Source of the DNA: Benincasa hispida
Taxonomy: Eukaryota; Streptophyta; Magnoliopsida; Cucurbitales; Cucurbitaceae
Direction of reading: 5' to 3'
DNA length: 64,000 bases
Assembly (NCBI RefSeq): GCF_009727055.1
Contig: NC_052360.1
Coordinates: forward strand, 63,120,523 to 63,184,522
Numbering within the stretch: position 1 is the first letter of the stretch; each line of letters starts with the position of its first letter. The notes under the pieces are model-generated. The model had not been told where the DNA came from. It saw only the letters and a program-made list of their open reading frames with translations, and ran no database searches. Shown piece after piece: positions 1 through 11,210 of the stretch. The translations under genes and the position numbers were made by a program.

Positions 1-330
1 CAGAGAACCTTTGAACGAAAGCGGATCGTCTAAATCCTATTGTGATTGAACGCATACATTTACAGTCACACGAGAACAAATNNNNNNNNNNNNNNNNNNN
101 NNNNNNNNNNNNCAAATGCTTAGTCACAAGTCGAGTGCAACACTTCCTCAAATCACCAAAAAAAAAAAAAAAAAAGAAAAAGAAAAAAAAATGAACTGCC
201 CTTCGAACTGTTCCATTATTCTAAGATTAATATGAAAGAACTCTATTTACAGAGAACCTTTGAACGAAAGCGGATCGTCTAAATCCTATTGTGATTGAAC
301 GCATACATTTACAGTCACACGAGAACAAAT
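1..330 (+). repeat. Perfect 81-bp direct repeat across a gap
   Basis: Bases 1-81 are identical to 250-330, with the N-run and an A-rich stretch (160-192) between them. Perfect identity inside an otherwise diverged LTR suggests a duplicated contig end rather than an old duplication. A genuine recent tandem duplication cannot be excluded. Confidence 0.9.
82..112. other. Assembly gap (31 N)
   Basis: A run of 31 undetermined bases. It is bordered by two identical 81-bp copies of the same sequence (1-81 and 250-330), so the gap may be an unresolved contig overlap. Confidence 0.97.
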
Positions 331-3293
331 TATGCATAAAATTAAATTATAGCATACTTTCGAAATAAAAACAAAGAATCAAGTGACTATACCTTTGAAG
401 AACCGTTCTTCAAGATAATCCCTCGACTGAAATCGTTCACGAATGCGTCGAACAACTCGAACACACCTCGAACAAGTAGCAAGCAAAAACTTGATCCTCG
501 AACCAACAAGACACTACCACTTGGTGACCTTGGTATTCTCGGTGTGAGAATCCTGGAGGGGTGGACTCTAGCTAATTTTGGTTAGAGGAGAAGTTTGGAG
601 TTTGAAGGAGGTAGACGATCATGTAGCGAACAACACTATCGTGTAGTCGAACTAGTCTATCGCATAGACTTCCTACTCGATTATTTAGTCTCTCAAAAAG
701 CGTGTAGTCACTCTATTGAGTATGCTTGTCTGTACATAGAATTCTGAAATAAAATTTCATTTATCCGTTTTTGCCACAAAAACTAAATAACTCCCCACTA
801 AAAGTGGTTATGGAGAGAAAGGAATTAATTATCAACTAATTAATAAATATAAATAAATATGATAACTAACTTATCATATTATATTTATAACCTATAGTTT
901 CAATATTACATCATATAAAATATATAAACCATATTTCTTTTTCTCTATTTTATGGTATTTAATATAAATCATATTTATATTAAATCTAATAACTATGAAT
1001 CATATTCATAGAAAATATATTTGAATTATATTCAAAAGTTAGTTTCTCTAGTTAAACAATAATGTATCAAATAGAGAGATTGGGGAGTGGAGTAGAGAGA
1101 TTGTTCCCTTAAGAGCTGTTTCCGGGGCTTGAACATAGTGGCCACAACTTCTCTTTGGAAAAGAGGACTCAATCATAGTAGGACTATGACTTATATTTAT
1201 TAGAGGGAACAGTGATACTTAAAGAGTTAGATGTAACTACAGAGGCATAACAGTTATTGGCTGAGCTGTACTTACGAGCGATCTGTGAAGGGTTGTCGCA
1301 CTGCTGATTGGTTAAGATGAACACATAATATATATGTGGTAAGGAGAGTTCAACCGTCAGTCTTTAGTGGAGTGTCTGACAGTTAACAGATGGTGGACCC
1401 TGTAATTAAAGAGTTTAGTCAGTTATTCACGTACTGTTGGAGCTTCGAGCTACAGATCCATAAGGTTCTCTTGGTAGCTCAATGGATTCAGTTGAGGATC
1501 AGTTATTGGTGTTGTTTTGAAATGTTCAAATTGACAAGGGGTATTGGATTATATGTGATATGATCGGTATGATGTATGAGATACATCTAGTGGAGGATTA
1601 ATGTAAATGAGATTTACATTAAGTACCATGGAATAGAAAAAGAACTATGGTTTATATGTTTCATGAGATGAAATATTAAAACTATAGGTTATAAATACAA
1701 TATGATAGGTTGGTTATCATTTATATTTATAATAATATTAATTATTGGATAATTTAATATTTTTCTCTAATAACCAATTGAGTGGGAGGTTATTGGTGGT
1801 TCATGGTAACCGTGAGATAAAAGAAAATTGTTTTCCTAATTTTAGTAAGTTTTTTGTCAAAATTGATTTTTGAGATTTCTCTCTTAGAAAAAGAATCTCA
1901 TAGAAGTTGTCAAGTAAACACGGATTTACTAAGCGGCAGCTTGACTAAGGTAAACGATCCTATAGTGTTTTGTAAGCGACAGACACGGAACTAAGCGATG
2001 AGCTAAATGATCGCTTAGCTTTTGCTAGACGATCACTTAGCTTTTTGCTAAACGATTGGGCATTGACCTATACGATAGGTTCAGTCATCTCCCACTTGCT
2101 CAATTGTTTACACGATTGGTGTTTCCTCCATTCTTCCGCCTTAAACCAAGTTCACACGGAGCCCACCCTCTAGATTCTCACACCGAGAATACCAAGGTAG
2201 CCTTCTTGGTGGTGTCATACTCAACTCGACGCCGTCGAGGTTCTGTGGAGGCCGTTTATGCTGTTGCTGTGTAGCGGTCGTGTTGTTCCAGCATTTGAGG
2301 TTGCTGTGTTTGAGCGTTCGTGAGCAAGGAATGTGGAGACGAGTCGACAAATGTTCGTAGCATTTCTCCTTGTTCATTTGTATTTTCATACTGTAATTTA
2401 TGCACTGAATGCATAACCATTTATTTCTGTGTACGATTGTAATTTGTAATGTTCATACATGATTGTAATTTGGAATGATCTTTCCGCTACTCATAGAAAT
2501 CCTTGTGATCGATTTCCTTAACTATGGTCATCCTAATGAAATGAAAGTCTCAATTATGAACGACGTTATATAATGACTAAACATTTCGTGGTCTGGTCTT
2601 ATACAAACTCCTTTGTATAGAGTATCCCCACTTTCATGTTAATATATGAATGATTAGAATCAGATCATTTGTAGCACTTTACAAAATTTGAAACACCTAC
2701 AAAGCGGGCCATACTTGTAGTGTCACCAGGATAAGGTATCCAGCCTTATCCATATACTACAGACCATTTAGGTTATCACTTAAACACGATCCACTTGTAT
2801 ATCTCCACATACATGTTTAAGTTACAACCATAACCATAGATCTTAGTTTATTAGTTTGTGGTTAATGCAACTAAAATATCATATATTTCATAGACAGAAG
2901 TGAATAAAATATCATATATTACTAATCACAGAAATATTTGTCCATACAAGTGTTTACAAACTACAGGACCCTACGTGATTTAGGGCATTAATCCCAACAT
3001 AATAAGCATCACATTAAATAGAAAGAACTGAAACTCTCCACTTTGGTTAACTACAGAAGAGGCATAAAAGAAAACAAAGTTCATTCTCGGTTTATTTCAT
3101 GAGAAAAAGTTCATACAATGGATAATGTTGAACAATTTCTTGAATTTTCACGTTGCATTTTACAATTTCTCAACAAACAAACAAGATAGATTAAACATTG
3201 CAGATGAATTTAATCAACTGTGATAATCTAAGATCAGGGAGAAAGAAGAAATGGATTTGAAGCTAGAGTTAGAAAAAAAGCCAAAAAACTCAC

Positions 3294-3512
3294 CTGAAAG
3301 CTATCGAAGAAGCGATGGAGAAGTAATTTTGTTTGCCACCGTAACAGGTAGAAATTGAGTTTCAGATAGGGAAATGGCCTCATTGTTCTGTTGAACAAAG
3401 TGTATGCGAATGGGCTAGGGTTTCTAACTAGCGGCATAATGCTAATGGTTGGATGCGCGTGGTTAGGCGGCCCACCTGCACGTGGGTGAGCAGTGAAATC
3501 GACAAAACCCAA
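3294..3512 (-). other. Possible orphan 5' exon (minus strand)
   Basis: On the minus strand an ATG at 3512 opens 73 codons that run into a strong splice-donor context, CAG|GTGAGT, with the donor at 3293-3288. The frame stays open past the donor to 3234. Downstream on this strand, the sequence from 2998 leftward is LTR, so any later exons would lie beyond a transposon insertion or be lost. The peptide resembles no family I recognise. It could equally be a transcribed 5' UTR exon or a chance open frame. Confidence 0.25.
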
Positions 3513-3770
3513 CTAGCGCTGGGATCTACTTGCTCTGCGACTGATGAAACTTAGTGATGCTGCTAATTGGAGTGTCAAACAAAAGGGCAGACAAACGGGG
3601 ACCTCGTGTGTGGCTCCAAACACTTCACCGTTGTTGCTGCCGAACGTCGCAACTATTCCTCATGCTCATTAGAAGTTGCATAAAGAAGGTGGGAGAGAGA
3701 AGCATGAAAGAGAGGAGACGTGAAGGAGAGGGAGGAAGAGATAATAGAAGGTTTAGGGTTTTTTCACTTT

Positions 3771-3782
3771 TTTCCCTTTACT
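3771..3782. repeat. LINE target-site duplication, left copy
   Basis: The 12-mer TTTCCCTTTACT here is repeated exactly at 10067-10078. It abuts the T-run at 3784-3791, the complement of the LINE poly(A) tail. The length and position fit target-primed reverse transcription. Confidence 0.85.
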
Positions 3783-4059
3783 CTTTTTTTTAGAATAGGT
3801 GATATTATTATACAACAATAAGGAGGATCCCATAGCCCGGGATTAAGGCATCAAAGCAACAAAGCACAAGCAAAGACAGGATAACAAAACCAAAAAAAAG
3901 CCAACAGGATAAGACCAGAACAAAACCAACACATAGACGCAAACTCGCAAACTACCAGGAAGAAAGGCAAAGAAAAGAACCCAAAACCCCACAAACTAAG
4001 GGCTACAGCAAAACAGAGAACAACATGAAGTTTAAAAGGAAAAAACATCCGTACACACA

Positions 4060-4910
4060 CTAGATAAGACCAAGAAGGTCAACCCGACAGGAAGTAGCAT
4101 GAGCATGAACCGTAGAAACCATAAGGTGAACCAGAATAGACACCGACCTTGGTTGACCTCCATGTAGCCGTCGATTACGCTCCTGCCAGATGTAGTATAT
4201 GGACACACACCAGAAAACATGGAACAACATACTACACACCCCTTTACCCGACCCCACTCGGCACAGTCAACTCAACTCAACATCCCAACCAACCACCCGA
4301 TGCGTTGAACCCAACTGACGCAACACACTAGACCACACCTCTCTCCCAAACCCACATTAAAAAACTAAATGATCCCGCGACTCCACACCTCCCCTACATA
4401 GAAGACACCCCCTTCTGACAACACACCCTAACTCCTCAACCAATCCCGCGTACCCAACCTATCCTTCACTGCTAACCATGCACAGAAAGAGTGACGTGGA
4501 ATACCACTCCTCGCCCACAAAATACCAGCCCAAGACACCCTAGGACGATGAGGACGTATACTCTCCCAAGCACTAGCGATAGAAAATCGACCACTAGCAT
4601 CCGACATCCAAACCCAATAATCCTCTCCCCTCACCCTAGGCCCCACTGCCTAGATAAGACCCCAGGTCTCAAGCAGCTCCCAAGACACTGTAGACCACCT
4701 CTAACCTCCCTCACTATCCAAGAACTCCGAAAATCGCGCTTCCAAACTACTCATTGCATCATGAACCACCGTAGACCCATATGAATCCAAAATTGCGCCC
4801 CCCCTCGGCAGCCAAGGATCCCACCAAACAAAACAAGACCATCCATCACCAATCATCAAACGAACCAAATGCTTGAATCTATCTCTACTTTTCAAGAGCA
4901 CCAAGACCTC
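4060..4910 (-). pseudogene. LINE zf-RVT-like C-terminal region, broken
   Basis: Two open minus-strand pieces, 4904-4701 (IGDGWSCFVWWDPWLPRG) and 4646-4428 (DYWVWMSDASGRFSIASAWE, then GIPRHSFCAWLAVKDRLGTRD), match the reverse-transcriptase zinc-binding domain typical of the C-terminus of plant LINE ORF2. A further piece near 4257-4060 includes YYIWQERNRRLHG, the usual tail of this domain. Frame changes separate all three. The 3' UTR follows to the A-tail at 3791. Confidence 0.75.
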
Positions 4911-5299
4911 CCAACCTCACTCCGAACAGCCCACAACGACCCACGCAAAAACAATAACGCTTCCACACATGTCACCCTAGTTGACTCCGATTTAATTAAG
5001 AGAAGCAGTAGCAACTTCAATAGCAGCCTGGTTCCAAGAGGCCACATGCTTCACACCCAACCTCCCTCTCTCCTAACGGCAAGCACACTTCATCCCAATG
5101 CCATCTTGTGCACCACTGCCGACTCACCACACTAAACTACCCCTTCCATAAACAGCTACGTAACAGACGATCAACCTCATATTACACAAGCAGAAACAAG
5201 AATATGTACATCCCAAAAACCCTGAAAGGACTGTAAAACAGACCTAAAAGGTAAACTCCCAACAAAGAGAGGGACTCGCTGCCAGCTTCTAACGAGCTG

Positions 5300-6380
5300 T
5301 AATCCTCTATATCAAAGGCGCAACATCCCAACCCTCCAACCAACTACAATAAAGTAAACTCCAGATACTAACAGGTAACAAACCAAGAGAGACACCCATA
5401 TACGCAGCTAGTTCCCGCCTCCCTAATTCCACACCCGTAATAAACAATGGAACTCTTCCCAACATTTGCAACCCAGACAGCTTGGCAAACTCTATCAATA
5501 CTTGCCTCACAAACTCCCAAAGAACTCTCTAGCTGCACAGAATAATTCATCAAAATTCGTCTACAAAAACCAAATGATTAGGCCCAAGTGCTCACACCGA
5601 TCATGGAAACCTAAACCACACAGGGAGAGGTTAATTCAACAACCTAGACAAACCTCCAATCACCAATCACCAAACAAAAAAGAAGACAAGAATCCCCATG
5701 TTCCTCAACCCTTCCTACCAGGAAATACCTTCAAGGAAACATTAAACATCATAGAGAACTTAGGCGAAGTAACCCAAGCCCTCACCCAACTTAACAAACT
5801 GAAGGGGCGTACTTATGCCAACAACACCACCAAACGAAAAATCCCAATTCACCGAATCGTAAGTCTTCTGAAGGTCTACCTTACACACAACGTGGCTTCC
5901 CTCTGCTCTCTTTAGCTCCCCCGAGCCTCCTGACACAAAAAAGTTATTGAAAATCGACCTACCTGGAAAAAACGTAGACTGATTACACGACTGAATAACT
6001 TCGAGAGCAACCAGGCATTATCACGCTTTCTCTTCAACTAAGATCCTCGAGATACATTTTCATACACCACATTGCAAACATAAAATAGAGAAATCCTCTC
6101 ATATGTTCAGCTCCCCGCCTTCTTAGGGATGAGAGTAATAGGCAGTAGAATTAACTCCACAGGCATGTAAACATGTCTAAAAAAATTCGAACACAGCATC
6201 CAAGAAATCTCCCCAATCACACTTCCGAACTTTCTGTAAAAATCTACCGAAAACGCATCAAACCCAGGAGCCTTCCTAGACTTCATCGAGAATAAGCCCT
6301 TCTGAAATCTCCCTCCCGAACTCACTGGCTGAACTAAACGGCCTCCACCCACTCCTCGGGACAACTGAAGCACAATATCC
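5300..6380 (-). pseudogene. LINE reverse transcriptase core, broken
   Basis: On the minus strand, 6373-6107 reads SRKAPGFDAFSVDFYRKFG, followed by LPITLIPKK, the fingers region of LINE reverse transcriptase. The 3' part (5510-5307) reads IEFAKLSGLQ and ELAAYMGVSLGLLPV, the usual region after the catalytic FADD box. The catalytic box itself is not readable in an open frame, and the middle is full of stops. Function in the living element would be target-primed reverse transcription. Confidence 0.75.
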
Positions 6381-6787
6381 CCAATTCGGGAGTAAGATCT
6401 CTATACCTCAACATGCTGAGCCCTTAACAACCCTTGAAAGAATCCTAACTGCACCCTGCTGTCATACATCCGTCTGGCGAGTTCCCCCGCTCCACGACCG
6501 TAAATAAACCACTGCAAACTACGAACGAGAACGAACACAACGAATGAAAAAGCTGTGTTCAAATTACCTAACCTCCAGCACCTGACCTTGGCCTTCTGCC
6601 GAAACGACGCCTCTTTCAATCTCGTCACTGACCAAAACACCTCAGTGGCCCGAGCTGCCTCTGACACATTGACTTTGAATCAAGATTCCTTCCTATCGTA
6701 GCCTGAGCAACCTCCATAACCTGCCTAGCCGCCCGTACCTCAACTAACACCTACCAAATAATGCATAAAAAACACGCTTCACTGCCT

Positions 6788-7624
6788 TTAAATTTCACAT
6801 AAAACTAACCATAGGAGACACATCCTCAGACCTTCTCCACACTGACCTGATAGTATCAAGAAAACCCTCTGCCCCTGCCCAATGAGAAAAATAACAAAAC
6901 GTAGGAGGCAGTCTACTCCTCGTCTCCCCCGTAGAAACCAGAAGAGGGCTATGATCAGAAATCTCTCACTGACCAACCCTAACTTCGAATACGGAAAAGC
7001 TACCTTCCACGCCTCATTGGACAAGTATCGATCCAAGCGGCGCAAGATACCATTCCCCTATAGTTTACTAGTCCAGGTAAACCAGTTACCTGTCACACCC
7101 AACTCAACTAGATTCGCCTCCAATAACACCTCATCAAACTTCTCCATCTCTCTCAAGCTAGGGCAACCACCAAAATCCTTCGAAGCACTACGAATAGCAT
7201 TAAAATCCCCCCAAAACAACTCCAGAAAACTGCCACGAAGCACACACATCAATTAACTGAGACCATAAGTTCCTCCTCTTGTTTATGTGATTAGAGGCAT
7301 ACACAGGACCAATATGTACCCTAACATTGGATACAATATCCTCTAAGGTTCTAGAAATGAATTGATCCCTACTGACATCAATGGAAAAATCATAGACACT
7401 CTTCCGCCACATCACCAAATCCTCTTAACTTCCTGCACACTATACCTACACACACAACTCCAGGCATCACCAAACCTACCCATCAACATACCAAAATTCT
7501 CACGATAAACCCTCGCCTCAAGCAAACAACAGAAAGTAACAGAGGAGGAAGCTAAAAAGTCTGCCACCACCCTACATTTGATAGGGTCATTCAACCCCTT
7601 AATATTCCAGGAACACCAAATCAT
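6788..7624 (-). pseudogene. LINE ORF2 endonuclease (EEP family), broken
   Basis: This is the start of ORF2, which nicks target DNA for insertion. From the ATG at 7624 it reads MIWCSWNIKGLNDPIK, the usual opening of plant LINE endonucleases. Two frames later come a GDFNAIRSASKDFGG segment (around 7215-7165), GNWFTWTS (around 7090) and LDRYLSNEAWKVAFPYSKLG (about 7040-6980). The domain order and spacing match the exonuclease-endonuclease-phosphatase superfamily. At least two frameshifts are needed to follow it, so it is non-functional. Confidence 0.8.
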
Positions 7625-7730
7625 GAATCTTGCAAGAGATCACACCTACCACTTCCCACTGGGCCTTTGCCCAAAATCCCGAACATCCTATCCATAACAA
7701 GCAACGGATCAGGATCTGCCTACACTAGTG

Positions 7731-9558
7731 CTAATGCCAACGAGTCTCCCCCCTATCATACAAAACATGAAACTGATTACGATCATCAACATGCTTTATA
7801 AACCCCATAATTCCTGGGGACCCATAAACTTCTCTGCTCTTCAAGGGCGTCGTACCCAGTGACCCACTACCACCTCTATGCCCTACACCTTCTTTATCAT
7901 GCCTACGTCGACTAACCATAGTAAATTCTTCAACCCTCTCCACGCCCTTAATCTCATCCACTAGGCTAGCTCCCCTCGCACCCATACCCAAGTCCTGTTC
8001 CTTCCTCACACTCTCAATTCCCCCATTATTCTCCAAACACCCCTCATTGACTGCCACAATACACAACTCTTGACCCTTCTTAATACCCTGTTGCTCACAC
8101 ACCACCCCAATCTGCCCAAAGGAACCACAACAAGAACACCTACGAGGTTTCCACTCATACACTACTGGAATAATAAACTTCTGGCCCCGCATTCTAATAG
8201 TGATTGAAGGGGACATTAATGAATCACCATCCACCTGAACACAAACCCTCACATACGATAACCATCGCCACTCTCTTGTTGCAACATCAAAAGAGACAGG
8301 TATATCCTCGACACTAGCTAACACTGCTAAACCTCTATCCATCCACAACTCTAGGGGAACACGCTCCAGTTTAATCCAGATAGGAACAAAATAAAAAACA
8401 AAGGTTTCAGGAACAATACTTGGAGGCCACTGTCGTAATAAGATGGGCTTGCCACCCAAGTGCCATGGACCATTCTTCAGCACCCAATCCCATGAATCTA
8501 CCTTTTAAAAATTAAAGATAATCAAACCGTTATCCAACAAGGTAATAGTTGACATCTCTACACATCCCCAAATTCTTTGAATAAGACGACAAATAACAGA
8601 ATATGGGAGTTTAACATCCACAAACTGACCCCAATCAGAGATTTCTCCCACACACAGACACCCTCATCAATAATCTCCGCACAAGATTCAACAATAACTT
8701 TATCATTTTCAACCAATGGGGAAATGAACTCCAAATTACCCCTCAACTTAGACCAAAAAGGGCTGCCCACGACTTTCCCTCTTTCCCGTCGGATCCAGAA
8801 CCACCAGAACCACACCCCTTCTCTAATCAAACCACCTTTGGACCAAACCCCTTAGCTAAACCGATTTTAGGAATCGGATCCTCCCACTCACGAAGAACCT
8901 GAATGTCCACCAATCGACCCTCACTTCCACAAAGCCCAGCCTGCGAAACCTCCTCACTGTCTGACTTATGCCCTCCTGAGCCTTCCAACTCCGGCCCCGC
9001 ACCATGCGGCCCACCCACCAAAGCTCCCATGCCTATCGATCTTTTCCCTAGCTCCCCCTACACCATTCCACTCCCTTCACTCAGCCTCAGCCCACTCTCA
9101 ACAGGCCCGCTCATTCCAGCTCCCTCAAGGCTCACCTCAACACCCCTCGCAACCCGGTTTTCATCTGGGCCCCCAACACCCTCAAGGCTCCTAGTCACCC
9201 CATTCACTTCCTGCCNCTCAACACCCCTCGCAACCCGGTTTTCATCTGGGCCCCCAACACCCTCAAGGCTCCTAGTCACCCCATTCACTTCCTGCCCATT
9301 AACTAACCCAATACCCAACCCACCCGGTTCAACCCTCACAACCCGAATTTCCTTCTTCGACCCAACACTCCTCATACCAGACCCTTCACCTTTCTCAGAT
9401 TGACCGTCAGACAACCCAAAATCCTTCACCTCCGAAGAACGAGTACTCAATCCCAAATTAATCTCTGGTCTAAGCAGACAAAAGGGTTGACGAGCAACTC
9501 GCCCTCCATTCTTCTCCTTCAGTCTTAGAGGCGACCGCTTACACACCATCATCACCAA
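7731..9558 (-). pseudogene. LINE ORF1 (DUF4283 plus zinc knuckle), broken
   Basis: ORF1 would encode the nucleic-acid-binding, gag-like protein of the LINE. The N-terminal part (9558-9058) is Gly/Ser/Glu-rich and low in complexity. Around 8700-8480 a different frame reads WEKSLIGQFVDVKLPYSV-like DUF4283 sequence. A 250-residue open stretch (8483-7731) continues with WHLGGKPILLRQW and IWIKLERVPLELW, then a CX2C zinc-knuckle-like motif (RRCSCCGSFGQIGVVC) in which the usual His is Gln. Several frameshifts separate the pieces. A single N at 9216 with a duplicated 80-mer adds 27 apparent residues that may be an assembly artefact. Confidence 0.75.
9136..9296 (+). repeat. Perfect 80-bp direct repeat around a single N
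   Basis: Bases 9136-9215 are identical to 9217-9296, and one N sits between them at 9216. The duplication lies inside LINE ORF1. This pattern is typical of two overlapping contigs joined without merging, so it probably does not exist in the genome. Confidence 0.9.
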
Positions 9559-10066
9559 CTCTCACCGTGTTAAACCCACACCTCAATAAGATGTCTGCCA
9601 ACCAACAGAACCCAACCTTACCAGTCAACTGCAAGCACCTCTACCAGTCAACAAGCCGCGAAAAAAACCCATACAGACTCAGTCGCAAAAACAGCGAACA
9701 TCACCAGTGAACAGACTTAACCGCGAAAACCTCTACCATTTGTTTGCAGCTTCGAATCCATCCGAACAGATGCGAAACCAGGAACCTCAGTCGACGACAC
9801 GTAGAAACCGAACGTAGAAATCAGGAATCAGCTTCTACAGGCGCGAACGTAGAAGATGGCGAACATCACCAATCACAAAAACGACGACCGGTGGAAGCCC
9901 ACCTGGCGCAGATCACGAACCCGACGAAAACCCTACGCAAAAACGTAGAAAGCGACGGCGAAAACGTAAAATTTAAAAATCAAAATAGAAGATTCAAAGT
10001 TCATGACCGAAATAAGATTTAAATCTAATAAAAATGAATTATTTTTTTGTTTTTGGTTTTTTTTCC

Positions 10067-10078
10067 TTTCCCTTTACT
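10067..10078. repeat. LINE target-site duplication, right copy
   Basis: Exact copy of the 12-mer TTTCCCTTTACT found at 3771-3782, next to the 5' end of the minus-strand LINE. Confidence 0.85.
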
Positions 10079-10755
10079 TTTCTTTTAAAAACAAAACCCA
10101 TAATTAAAATTTATTAATGTCATTTAATAAATGTCATAAATTTAGGACATTTAAAAACATAATAAAATAAAATAAAAAATCCAAAAACTTCATCTTTTCC
10201 CACCATAAAGGCACATTTTTTTCATTTATGCCTTTTTTTAACTCTTCCCTCACTTTGCATATACCCATGTGTCAAGGAAGCGTAATTTTGTTGTATGCAT
10301 ATATTCATGTGTCAAGCCTAATTTTGTTGTAGTGTTTACTATTTTGAACAAATAGTTTCCTTATTTTTCTATTTTTGAAATCTCCCTAGTTTTTAATTAA
10401 AAAATTATTTTCTTATTTTTTTAAAAAAAAAAATGTTTTAGTTATAACTTCTGAACTATTTTTTTTTTCTTTTTCCCTTTCTTCCCATTCCCCTCCATCT
10501 CTTCCTCTTCTCTATTGTTCTCCTTTATTTTCTTCCTCCTCTTATTCTCTTCCCTTATGACATTATTCTCCATATATTCAAAGGTGAAAAAAAAACACAA
10601 TGGGAATTTTAGATCTAGAACAAACCCAACATCCATTACATTTTTTTTTTCGAATAGGAGAGAAGAAGGGGAAAGAAAAAAAAAGAAAGTAGAGAAAAAG
10701 AGAAAAGCATACTAGCAATAGCGACGATCGGAATGATGCGAAAGGTTTTTTATAT
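10079..10755. other. AT-rich spacer, no gene seen
   Basis: Homopolymer-rich sequence with T/C and A/G runs (10440-10560 and 10660-10710). Short open frames here are low-complexity Lys/Glu or Phe/Leu peptides and are not credible genes. Confidence 0.6.
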
Positions 10756-10963
10756 ACGTGAGGATCTAGTCCAATTTACGCACACCTCGACTAATCTCAC
10801 AGGACAGCCTATCTGACCCTACAACATTTGAGTATCAAGGACAAATTCATATGATATTATCCTAGGTAGATGGCCACCAAGGGCTGAACTCCTATGACCT
10901 CTTCGTCCTTTCAAGGGGATATTCTCTTATTTATTACTAAGGTTAACCCATGATGGTTATGCA
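10756..10963 (-). mobile_element. tRNA-derived SINE-like element
   Basis: Read on the minus strand, the element starts with a degenerate RNA polymerase III A box after CATGGGTTAACCTTAG (around 10955-10935). A B-box-like GAGTTCAGCCC lies near 10892-10882, and the 3' end carries GTAGGGTCAGATAGGC and GGACTAGATCCTCACGT. I recall a common cucurbit repeat with this layout whose consensus has a better B box (GGTTCAATCC). No target-site duplication was established. Confidence 0.55.
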
Positions 10964-11210
10964 AAAAGTTTTAAAGTTTTTTAAAAAACAATAAAATACA
11001 TTATGTACTCATTTGAATGAATTAAAAATTCTCTTATAATAAAAAAAAAAATAAAAAAAAGTTTTTTTTTTCTAAAAAAAAAATTATATCTTACTTTACA
11101 AATAAAGAATTGTTTTTAATAAAAAATATTGTCACGCAACCTTCTGTTACATAATGAATATAAATATGGATGGAATGACTATTATGCTAAACTCAAATTT
11201 CAAATATTAA

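Larger units (their letters stand above)
1..2998. mobile_element. Inverted composite of Copia-type LTR family B
   Basis: The stretch is built from three pieces of one LTR family. Positions ~2513-2998 are minus-strand and end with CCCAACA, the complement of an LTR start TGTTGGG. Positions ~1080-2512 are plus-strand and run to an LTR 3' end (TTGGAATGATC followed by TCCGCT). Positions 1-1080 are minus-strand again. The arms can be matched directly: 781-900 pairs in reverse complement with 1675-1800, and a 26-nt block at 527-552 is the exact reverse complement of 2173-2198. The 2513-2998 part is homologous in the same orientation to 26690-27196 and in reverse to ~59760-60300. No gag or pol is seen. 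The left end lies outside the window. Assignment to Copia rests on the TG..CA ends and my memory of cucurbit LTRs; the inverted arrangement is seen directly. Confidence 0.8.
2999..3782. other. Non-repetitive spacer between LTR and LINE
   Basis: This stretch lacks the repeat families seen on either side and has higher complexity and G+C than most of the window, with a G-box core CACGTG at 3479-3484. It may be what is left of the original locus between two insertions. No complete gene is visible; the only candidate is the orphan exon at 3294-3512. Confidence 0.45.
3783..10066 (-). mobile_element. Full-length degenerate L1-type LINE retrotransposon
   Basis: A 6.3-kb non-LTR element on the minus strand. 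From its 5' end (10066) it carries a GC-richer leader, an ORF1 region with a DUF4283-like domain and zinc knuckle, an apurinic/apyrimidinic-type endonuclease, a reverse transcriptase, a zf-RVT-type zinc-binding domain, a 3' UTR, and a short A-tail (T-run at 3784-3791). The 12-bp direct repeats at 3771-3782 and 10067-10078 mark it as one insertion. All coding parts are broken by frameshifts and stops, so it is not autonomous. The protein domains are recognised by eye from translated segments. The host sequence that was interrupted is AT-rich on the right and less so on the left. Confidence 0.9.

Noticed and set aside
2056..2274. 72-aa open frame on the plus strand
   Set aside because: It lies inside the family B LTR and matches no domain.
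10442..10715. Lys/Glu-rich and Phe/Leu-rich open frames on both strands
   Set aside because: They come from a T/C-rich low-complexity tract.
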